A model generated the notes under the pieces. It ran no database searches, was not told where the DNA came from, and worked only from the letters and a program-made list of their open reading frames with translations. From Paenibacillus riograndensis SBR5 (GTDB lineage: Bacteria > Bacillota > Bacilli > Paenibacillales > Paenibacillaceae), in contig NZ_LN831776.1 of NCBI RefSeq assembly GCF_000981585.1, forward strand, positions 5,439,187 to 5,503,186: DNA of 64,000 nucleotides. Direction: 5' to 3'. Position 1 is the stretch's first letter. Each line of letters starts with the position of its first letter. Below are positions 36,100 to 43,204 of the stretch, piece after piece. The translations under genes and the position numbers were made by a program.

Positions 36100-38397
36100 T
36101 CAATTTTCTGCCGCTGCCGACTCCGCCATGCGCAGCCGCAGCTCTGCACCCGGTCCGCACAGCTCAGCCGGGCCGCCGAATCCGGCAAAAGCCAAAGCCT
36201 CACGGTTGCCCGCTGCCGCTGTAATCACGATTTCATCACGAGTGACACGCAGCCTGTACTGACCTCCGCGCAGCGTAATCGGCAGTTCGACCGACTGCCA
36301 ATGCTTGGGCAGCGCCGGCTTCAGGCAGACGGCAGCTCCGTCGAACTGCACCCCCGCGAAGCCAAGCACCGCGGCCATCCACGCCCCGCCATTCGCTGCC
36401 GGATGCGTGCCTCCGATATAGAGATCCCCCACATATTGCTTCGATTCACCGGTAAGATCAACTGTAGCCGTCCGCATAAAATATGGATAACCCCAATCCG
36501 GCGAGCCGATCTCAGCCGCCACCAGCGCGTAGATGCATGGGCTAAGGCTGGAGCCATGCTCGGTGCGCGGTTCATAGAACTCCCAGTTCGCCTGCTTCAC
36601 TTCCTTAGTAAAAGCTGATTTGAACAGGTTCAGCATCAGCACAACATCCGCCTGCTTCAGGATTCTGGTGGTGGTGGCGAGCCCGTTGCCGCCGCCCCAA
36701 TATTCGTTTTTGTTAATCACCCGTGACCTCAGCTCCGGCAAAGTGACCTCTTCGAGCTGGAAATAACGGTCAAATTGTTCAATCAGGAGCGTATCCGGGT
36801 CCGGCCGGGGAAGATACAGCCCCTCCAGCAGCGTCTGGAATTCTGTCAGGAACGGGCCACCTGTAAATTCCCTATGCAATTCGCGGTAAGCTTCCGGGTA
36901 CCTGCTCTCCAGCAATTCTGCACTGCGCAGGGCAATTTCCAGGGTTTCTTTCACCAAGGCATTGGTAAAAGCGTTATTGTTCACGCGCTCGTGATATTCA
37001 TCCGGACCGGTAACATCCAGAATCTCATAGCGCTCTTTTACCGGATTATAATAGGCATAGGAATAGAAGAACCGCGCACATTCCCAAATAACCTCGGCCC
37101 CGCCGTCCAGCAGCAGGCTGTCGTCACCTGTAAACTGAATGTACTGCCAAATTCCATGCACCACATCCGCACTGATATGGACCTGCTTATCACGGAAATA
37201 CGTCCGCATAGGGCGGCCCGTAAAGACATCATTCACATTGAAAAGAGTGCAGGCATCATCGCCCGAATCCTGACTCTCCCAGGCATAGAACGCCCCAAGA
37301 TATCCGTATTCAGCCGCTTTGCGCCGCGCGCCATCCAGCGTGTGAATCCGGTACATCATCAGATTGCGGGCAACTCCGGGATCGCTGTGCAGAAAAAAAG
37401 GCAGCATGAACATTTCTGTATCCCAGAATACCGCGCCTTTGTAGACCTGGCCGGATAAGCCCCGTGCCGGGATGGATACCTTCTCCGACGCCGTAGGCGC
37501 GATAATCATCAGCTGATACATGCTGTATCTGAGCGCTAACTGTGCGGCAGCGTCACCTTCAATGAGGCAATCGCAGCGGGACCAGCGTTCCTCCCACACT
37601 CTGCGGTGAGCCTGCAGCAGTTCCCGGTATCCTTTCTCTGCCGCTGCCTGAACCGCTTGCTCTGCCAATTCCTCTGGAGCACCTTCCATGTCCAGACCGG
37701 TATATACAGCTGCATATTTGAACCATTCATAGATCTCTCCAGCCTTGGCATCAAAAGTAACCTTCCGCAGGGCTCCCGCCTTGGAGAGCTTCAGCCCGCC
37801 AAATCCGAACACTGACAGTTCAGCTACAGCAACCGGGAGCTGCAGCTCCCCCGTGACCGCAGAAGTCAGCAGCACCCCATTCTTGAATATTTCCTGCTTA
37901 TCCTGCAGATGGGGGCCGTTAATATCCCACACTTCACTGTCGATGCCCGTCTCAATCGTGATCCGGCAGTCCGCTGTACACTTCACAGTCTGCCTGCTGG
38001 CCAGCACATGCAGCTCAGCCATACTGGCAAAACGTTCAGCCGTGTAGATCAGCTCGCCGCCCTCCGGGATGCGGTAAACCGTCTCTCTCCGGTGAACCGC
38101 ACTGCGAATATCAAGCTCCTGCTTGTGATCCAGTGGTTCAGTCTCCAGAACACTGAGGCGCTGCCCGTTGCAGACCAATGCCGTGTACAACCCGTTAGGA
38201 GCATTAACCGGCTCCCGCCACCGCTCTCCGGCCTGATCGTACACCCCCGCGAGCGTCACCGCAGCCAGTTGATTCCTGCCGAACTCCTCCAGGGTGCCGC
38301 GATAGCCCATATAGCCATTTCCCGTCATGTATTTGTTGCCGTTGGTTATGATCCGGGCCTTGTCAAAACTTGAATCGCGAACGGTCCAGCTCATCAT
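36100..38397 (-). CDS. GH65 glycoside phosphorylase (kojibiose/trehalose-phosphorylase-like)
   Basis: Cytoplasmic inverting phosphorylase of glycoside hydrolase family 65, 765 residues: N-terminal beta-sandwich, (alpha/alpha)6 barrel and C-terminal beta domain. The catalytic acid Glu lies in VTGPDEYHERVNNN, and the phosphate-loop region reads HGSSLSPCIYAL. The reaction is alpha-glucoside + Pi to beta-glucose 1-phosphate + sugar. The GPDEYHE form is seen in kojibiose-, trehalose- and related phosphorylases, but linkage cannot be fixed from sequence. The start overlaps the upstream GH65 stop (ATGATGA). It differs clearly from its neighbour, so the pair is not a recent duplication and may split different linkages. 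Confidence 0.88.
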   Translation of the reverse strand: MMSWTVRDSSFDKARIITNGNKYMTGNGYMGYRGTLEEFGRNQLAAVTLAGVYDQAGERWREPVNAPNGLYTALVCNGQRLSVLETEPLDHKQELDIRSAVHRRETVYRIPEGGELIYTAERFASMAELHVLASRQTVKCTADCRITIETGIDSEVWDINGPHLQDKQEIFKNGVLLTSAVTGELQLPVAVAELSVFGFGGLKLSKAGALRKVTFDAKAGEIYEWFKYAAVYTGLDMEGAPEELAEQAVQAAAEKGYRELLQAHRRVWEERWSRCDCLIEGDAAAQLALRYSMYQLMIIAPTASEKVSIPARGLSGQVYKGAVFWDTEMFMLPFFLHSDPGVARNLMMYRIHTLDGARRKAAEYGYLGAFYAWESQDSGDDACTLFNVNDVFTGRPMRTYFRDKQVHISADVVHGIWQYIQFTGDDSLLLDGGAEVIWECARFFYSYAYYNPVKERYEILDVTGPDEYHERVNNNAFTNALVKETLEIALRSAELLESRYPEAYRELHREFTGGPFLTEFQTLLEGLYLPRPDPDTLLIEQFDRYFQLEEVTLPELRSRVINKNEYWGGGNGLATTTRILKQADVVLMLNLFKSAFTKEVKQANWEFYEPRTEHGSSLSPCIYALVAAEIGSPDWGYPYFMRTATVDLTGESKQYVGDLYIGGTHPAANGGAWMAAVLGFAGVQFDGAAVCLKPALPKHWQSVELPITLRGGQYRLRVTRDEIVITAAAGNREALAFAGFGGPAELCGPGAELRLRMAESAAAEN

Positions 38398-40697
38398 GCC
38401 AGCATCCCTTCGCCCAGCGGAAGCACTGTGCCTGCGGCATCCACCATAATCTGCTGTCCATATACCAGAATGCTGGCTGTTCCGCCTCGTAGAGCTTTGA
38501 ACCTTACACGCTCACTGTCCACTGTAATGCCCAGCAGCACCCCTTCATACATCACCTGGAAGCTGTAAGAGGTCCAGCGCTGCGGCAGCGTCGGACGGAA
38601 GGAGAGACGTTCGCCGTCTGAACGCATGCCTCCGAAGCCGTACACAATATTCATCCAGGCCGCAGCAATCGATGTGGTATGCAGGCCTTCGCGGGTGTTC
38701 CGGTTGTAATTGTCCAGATCAAGCCGGGTCGCGAACTCGAAAAATTGATAAGCCTCCTCTTCTTTGCCGATCTCACAGGCCAGAATAGAGTGGATCGACG
38801 GTGAAAGCGAGGATTCATGAATGCATCTCGGCTCGTAATATTCGTAATTGGCCCGTTTGGCTTCCCTGGAGAATTCTCCATTATATAAGAACATAAACAT
38901 CAGCACATCGGGCTGCTTGATCATGTCATAGCGGTACAGCCGGTCGTAGGACCAGTTGGAATACAGCGGGAAATCCGTCACAGGTATGGAATGAATATCG
39001 ATGTGCGGCAGCTCAAAATAACCGTCATGCTCCTCGTACACCCCGCTGTCCGGGTCAAGCGGTATCCGCATATGCTCCGCCTTGCTGCTCCAATCGGTTA
39101 ATTCTTCTGCCCGGAGCCCTGTCTTCCTGATAAGTTCAGCGTAGGCATCCGGCACCTGTACCTCCATCCCGGCAAGCGTCTCCAGCGTAAACTCGAACAT
39201 CTTCTTCGCCATAAAATTAATGTAGCAGTTATTATTCACCATCAGCTGGAATTCGTCAGGACCCATCACGCCAAAATAACCATATTCCCCGCTGCGCTGC
39301 CCCCACTGTCCGCGGGTGGCGTAGAAACGGCTGATCTGAATCAGCATCTCAGCACCTTTGCTGTACAGGAAATCCCTGTCGCCTGTGTTCTTCACATAGT
39401 GCCAGATGCCGTAGGAGACCGCCGTGCCGACATGAAGCTGGAGGTTGGAGTGCTGCCACAGGTCGCAGCTTTCGGTTCCGTCTATCGTGGCAATCGGGTA
39501 GCAAGCCCCCTCGCAGTCCACCTCCTTCGCGCGGTCCACCGCCTCCGGCAGCGTTTTGTAGCGGAATTCCAGCAGGTTTTTAGCCGCTTTGGGGTTGTTG
39601 AACATATAGAACGGCAGACAATATGATTCCGTGTCCCAGAAAGCCAGCCCCCGGTAGGCTTCACCTGTCAGCCCTTTGGCTCCGATATTATAGCCGGGAT
39701 GATCGCCATGATATGTCTGATAGAGCTGAAAAATACAGAAACGGATGCCCTGCTGATTCTCGGGATCACCTTCAATACGGATGTCGCTCGTCTCCCATAT
39801 TCCGCTCCAATAGGCGGATTGATCCGCGAACACCTCAGCATCATTGCGTTTGGAGGCAGCTGCCGCCAGCTCCAGCCCTTTAGTCCAGAGCGCATCCTCA
39901 TGAAGGGGAGCCTCATGATCCCGGCAATGGACAGCAAGCTTTGTATAAGAATCTTTTGTGCCTTGGGTTAATTGCAGCCTAAAGGCCTGCCCGATAAAAC
40001 GGTCGCGTTCTACCTTTGCGGGCTGCAGCTCCTGGGAGGATTGCAGAACAAAACCGGAAAACAGCTTATTGCCTGTGTTCAAGGTGCTCGCCATAATGGC
40101 GGTAACACCGCCTTGTACGCCGCTGCGCAGACTTCTCCACATGCTCTGTCCGCGTTCCTCATGGATGCTGCCAAAATCAAGTCCGGTGCATACCTCCACA
40201 GCTCCTGAGAAATTCAGCGGCTCGAACACAACCTGCTGCAGGCCCAGATGGGAATCCGTCATGCTGACCAGCCGTGTAAACGTGAGCTTCAGCTTCTTGC
40301 CGCTCCCCAGCAGCCAAATGAATTGGCGGCTATAGGTGCCTGTGCGGAAATCCAGCCTGCGGCTGTAATCCGATATCCGGCTGTGGGCCAGATCCAGCTG
40401 CTCCCCCTCTACCGTAAGGCGCGTATGCAGCCAGTCCACCGCATTTACCATGTAGCGCAGCGAACGGATCATTCCCTTGTAATGATTGCCGATCTCCAAC
40501 TGCTCATGAAGGCCATTGAAGTAGCTGCCCGGCAGGGAATCACCGCTGTAGCCCTCCTCGGCATAGCCGCGCACTCCCATATACTCGTTGCCTACCGAAA
40601 AAATCGACTCCGAGGTCCGGTTCCGCAATGGATCGAAGCCTTCCTCGATAACCGCCCAGGGATCAACCTTCAGATATTTGTCTGCTACTTTTGCCAT
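38394..40697 (-). CDS. GH65 glycoside phosphorylase (maltose-phosphorylase-like)
   Basis: Second GH65 enzyme, 767 residues, first gene of the operon. The catalytic Glu is in VMGPDEFQLMVNNNCY and the phosphate-loop region is HESSLSPSIHSILA. The MGPDEF form and length resemble the maltose phosphorylase branch, but the residue after DEF is Gln where other members usually have His, so the acceptor or linkage may differ. ATG 40697 follows GGAGAAGGAGCG; an ORF extension to 40739 is unsupported. Product beta-glucose 1-phosphate would go to PgmB. With the downstream GH65, PGM and esterase it forms a phosphorolytic alpha-glucoside pathway without ATP cost at the cleavage step. Confidence 0.88.
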   Translation of the reverse strand: MAKVADKYLKVDPWAVIEEGFDPLRNRTSESIFSVGNEYMGVRGYAEEGYSGDSLPGSYFNGLHEQLEIGNHYKGMIRSLRYMVNAVDWLHTRLTVEGEQLDLAHSRISDYSRRLDFRTGTYSRQFIWLLGSGKKLKLTFTRLVSMTDSHLGLQQVVFEPLNFSGAVEVCTGLDFGSIHEERGQSMWRSLRSGVQGGVTAIMASTLNTGNKLFSGFVLQSSQELQPAKVERDRFIGQAFRLQLTQGTKDSYTKLAVHCRDHEAPLHEDALWTKGLELAAAASKRNDAEVFADQSAYWSGIWETSDIRIEGDPENQQGIRFCIFQLYQTYHGDHPGYNIGAKGLTGEAYRGLAFWDTESYCLPFYMFNNPKAAKNLLEFRYKTLPEAVDRAKEVDCEGACYPIATIDGTESCDLWQHSNLQLHVGTAVSYGIWHYVKNTGDRDFLYSKGAEMLIQISRFYATRGQWGQRSGEYGYFGVMGPDEFQLMVNNNCYINFMAKKMFEFTLETLAGMEVQVPDAYAELIRKTGLRAEELTDWSSKAEHMRIPLDPDSGVYEEHDGYFELPHIDIHSIPVTDFPLYSNWSYDRLYRYDMIKQPDVLMFMFLYNGEFSREAKRANYEYYEPRCIHESSLSPSIHSILACEIGKEEEAYQFFEFATRLDLDNYNRNTREGLHTTSIAAAWMNIVYGFGGMRSDGERLSFRPTLPQRWTSYSFQVMYEGVLLGITVDSERVRFKALRGGTASILVYGQQIMVDAAGTVLPLGEGMLA

Positions 40698-41041
40698 GAA
40701 TGAACGCTCCTTCTCCCGAGTTGTGTCCTCCGGCTTCATGAATTAGAAACCGTAGGACGCTCACTTCCAGCGTAGCTCTCAGAAGAAAGAAGGCCAATGT
40801 CAGCCGATAACAGAGTTATGTGCATTTTTACGGAGTTGAAAGAAATCAACAGATTGCGTTATGCTAGAAAAGACTTTGTCCCCGATTAAGGCCAAAATCA
40901 TATTAAATCTCACACCTTTGAAGTGAAAATTATCACAATGTTAAAAATTCGACACTTTTTCGGGAAAATATTCACCCATAAAGAGGAATTTCAATGTATA
41001 ATTAATTTAAAATTTACTGAAAAACTGAGGGAATAAAGGGG
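40698..41041. other. Divergent region between GH65 operon and fnr
   Basis: It carries an Fnr-type palindrome (40923-40936) and a TATAAT element (40997-41002) for fnr. The promoter of the GH65 operon must also lie here, but I could not assign it. No gene is seen. Confidence 0.6.
40922..40937. promoter_or_regulatory. Fnr-type site upstream of fnr
   Basis: AGTGAAAATTATCACA fits TGTGA-N6-TCACA with one mismatch. It lies about 105 bp upstream of the fnr start codon and suggests autoregulation or a shared effect on the divergent GH65 operon. Confidence 0.6.
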
Positions 41042-41770
41042 ATGTCGATTATGATAAAGGAACATTATAATGTTATCGAAGCCCACGGAAATACAAACTG
41101 TTTCTCCGAACAGAACTTTAACCGGCTTCTGGTCACAATGAAAGAGCGTATGGTGCCGGAGGGCTCTCACCTGTTTTGGGAGGGCGACTACTCGGATAAA
41201 TTGTTTTATATCAAACGTGGACGTGTGAAATTAACCAAATCTACCGACGAAGGCAAGGAACTCATTCTGTATATGTATCAGGCAGGCGACATGGTAGGTC
41301 AGGCAGACCCGTTCTTCAGCACCAAGCACAGCTTTACCGCCGAAGTGATTGAGGAAAGTGAAGTTGGCGTTATCGAGCAGAAGGATCTGGAGATTCTGAT
41401 CTGCCAGCATTGTGATTTTGCGATAGACTTTATGAAATGGATGGGTATCCATCACCGTCTCACCCAGACCAAATTCCGTGATCTGATGATGTACGGCAAG
41501 CCAGGCGCACTCTGCTCCACGCTGATCCGGCTGGGCAATACCTATGGGGAGAAGTCCGGGGACAGCATTCTGATCAACAAAAAAATTACGCATACGGATC
41601 TCTCCAACATGATCGGTGCTACCCGTGAGAGCGTCAACCGGATGCTGAGCGATCTGCGTAAAAAAGATGCTGTGGAATATGAGAACGGCATGATCGTCAT
41701 CAAGGATCTTTCGATGCTTCAGGACATCTGCCACTGTGAATTATGTCCGAACGAAATTTGCCGCATTTAA
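41042..41770 (+). CDS. fnr: Fnr-type anaerobic regulator
   Basis: Crp/Fnr-family transcription activator of 242 residues: cyclic-nucleotide-binding fold, dimerisation helix and winged HTH. The C-terminus CHCELCPNEICRI has Cys at 230, 232, 235 and 240. C232, C235 and C240 reproduce the C-x2-C-x4-C spacing that binds [4Fe-4S] in Bacillus subtilis Fnr (C227, C230, C235). Asp147 in FRDLMM is a candidate fourth ligand, by analogy with B. subtilis Asp141. The recognition helix has TRESVNR (R195, E196, R200), the Crp pattern for TGTGA half-sites, which matches palindromes at pflB, adhE and nirB. It is monocistronic with its own terminator. Confidence 0.96.
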   Translation: MSIMIKEHYNVIEAHGNTNCFSEQNFNRLLVTMKERMVPEGSHLFWEGDYSDKLFYIKRGRVKLTKSTDEGKELILYMYQAGDMVGQADPFFSTKHSFTAEVIEESEVGVIEQKDLEILICQHCDFAIDFMKWMGIHHRLTQTKFRDLMMYGKPGALCSTLIRLGNTYGEKSGDSILINKKITHTDLSNMIGATRESVNRMLSDLRKKDAVEYENGMIVIKDLSMLQDICHCELCPNEICRI

Positions 41771-41850
41771 TTTCCTAATACTAATACCCTCTATTCTCCT
41801 CAATGAATCATATATGACCCGGAATTATTGCATAAACTAATAGAGTGGTC

Positions 41851-41879
41851 AAAGGCGCCTTGTCCGGCGTCTTTTTTTA
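41851..41879 (+). terminator. fnr terminator
   Basis: AAAGGCGCC (41851-41859) pairs with GGCGTCTTT (41866-41874) with one wobble, followed by a T-run on the plus strand. Confidence 0.85.
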
Positions 41880-41947
41880 TGTAATTACCACGGAGCTGCC
41901 CCTGTCCTTCATTCAGTGACTGGACAAGTTTTCAACAGCGCTCATAC

Positions 41948-41981
41948 CAAAAAAGCCCTGCGGTCATTCGACCACAGGGCT
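41948..41981 (-). terminator. nirBDC terminator
   Basis: GCCCTGCGGT (41955-41964) pairs with ACCACAGGGC (41971-41980) with one mismatch, followed by six T on the minus strand. Confidence 0.9.
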
Positions 41982-41992
41982 CTGCTAAAGTG

Positions 41993-42811
41993 CTAGCTTA
42001 CTTGTTTTTTGGTCCCGCTGACAACGCCTGGCCGTGCGGCCCGCACCGGGGAAATCAGCCAATAGGCCATGCCGACAAATACGCCGCCGCCAACAATATT
42101 GCCTAAGGTCACAGGAATCATATTATGAAACCATCCGGCCAGGCTGACCGTTTCCGGGTGGTTAGGCAGCAGCACCGCTACGCTCAGCAGCGTCATATTG
42201 GCCACACTGTGCTCATAGCCGCTCGCGATGAAGGCGAACAGACACCACCAGATCAGCACCAGCTTAGCGGTTTCACTTTTGGCGCGCGAGGCCATCCATA
42301 GTGCCAGGCAGACCAGCCAGTTACAGAGAATACCGCGGAAGAACAGCTCAGAGAAGGGCAGACTCATTTTTTTGGCGGCTGCGGTGAAGATCAGATGTTC
42401 TGCCGGAGCAGCGCTGAACAATCCTGTGCCCCGGATCAGCAGAGCCAGAACCACAGCACCGGCTACATTCCCGATAAAGACGATGATCCAGTTCTTCACT
42501 GTATCCCACACGCTGGTCCGGCCGGCAAGGGTGCTTACGGTGAAAAACATATTGTTCCCGGTGAACAGCTCCGAGCCGGCGAAGACCACCAGCGTCAGGG
42601 CAATCCCGAAGGACGTCCCCATAATCAGCGGCTGAAAAGGCGATTTGACCGCCGCCAGCGGTGCTCCCAGCGAAAAAATCAGAATAATACCAATACCTAC
42701 ATATGCTCCGGCCAACAATGCGGCAAGAAAATATTTCGGCAGACTTTCATTCATTTTGTCACGTTTGGCTGCTGCCGTCTCTACGATATTTTCCACACTT
42801 TGCGTAAACAC
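41993..42811 (-). CDS. nirC: Formate/nitrite channel (FNT family, NirC-like)
   Basis: Pentameric channel of the FNT family for nitrite or formate, 272 residues with six helices. Family signatures include SELFTGNNMFF (P-x-G-E-x-F/L-F-T-G type motif) and the FxxSGYEHSVANM segment with the pore histidine. The start is GTG 42811 behind GGGGTGG. It is the third gene of nirB-nirD-nirC, so nitrite is the probable substrate, although formate produced by PflB is a reasonable alternative given the nearby pfl genes. Confidence 0.92.
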   Translation of the reverse strand: MFTQSVENIVETAAAKRDKMNESLPKYFLAALLAGAYVGIGIILIFSLGAPLAAVKSPFQPLIMGTSFGIALTLVVFAGSELFTGNNMFFTVSTLAGRTSVWDTVKNWIIVFIGNVAGAVVLALLIRGTGLFSAAPAEHLIFTAAAKKMSLPFSELFFRGILCNWLVCLALWMASRAKSETAKLVLIWWCLFAFIASGYEHSVANMTLLSVAVLLPNHPETVSLAGWFHNMIPVTLGNIVGGGVFVGMAYWLISPVRAARPGVVSGTKKQVS

Positions 42812-42853
42812 CCGTCCACCCCGCCATTCCTCATTAAAATAGTTGATGCCAGC

Positions 42854-43174
42854 CTACAAGCAGACCTTTACACGATCTCCGTCCAGCTCTACCGGGTATA
42901 CCTTCACCTTGCCGTGATCCGGGGCCTGCACTTCGCCGCTGCGCAGATCGATCTTCCAGTCATACAGCGGATCATACAGATAGCTGCCGGAGACGATACC
43001 CTCAGCCAGCGGACCGCCTTTTGGATGCGGACTGCGGTTCTCTATGGCATGAATCTCTCCGTCAGAGGTGCGGAATATTGCCAGCTCCACCCCGCCTGCA
43101 ACGACAACCCGCCCAATCTGCAGCAGGAAGTCCTGCGTCTTGCCTACAGCATATTCTTGTGTCGCAGTTTTCAT
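42854..43174 (-). CDS. nirD: Nitrite reductase small subunit with altered Rieske motif
   Basis: Small subunit of assimilatory/detoxifying NAD(P)H nitrite reductase, 106 residues, Rieske-fold. In related NasE/NirD proteins the first cluster motif reads CPH and the second CPLH. Here the corresponding segments are RSPHPKGGPL and YDPLYDWKI, so Cys to Ser, Cys to Asp and His to Tyr changes remove three of four ligands. The fold and GEI/GKVKVYPVEL strands are kept. E. coli NirD also lacks the cluster ligands, so function is still plausible. It lies 30 bp after nirB. Confidence 0.9.
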   Translation of the reverse strand: MKTATQEYAVGKTQDFLLQIGRVVVAGGVELAIFRTSDGEIHAIENRSPHPKGGPLAEGIVSGSYLYDPLYDWKIDLRSGEVQAPDHGKVKVYPVELDGDRVKVCL

Positions 43175-43204
43175 CGTGCTCTCTCCTCCTCAAGTCGGTA
43201 TAGG

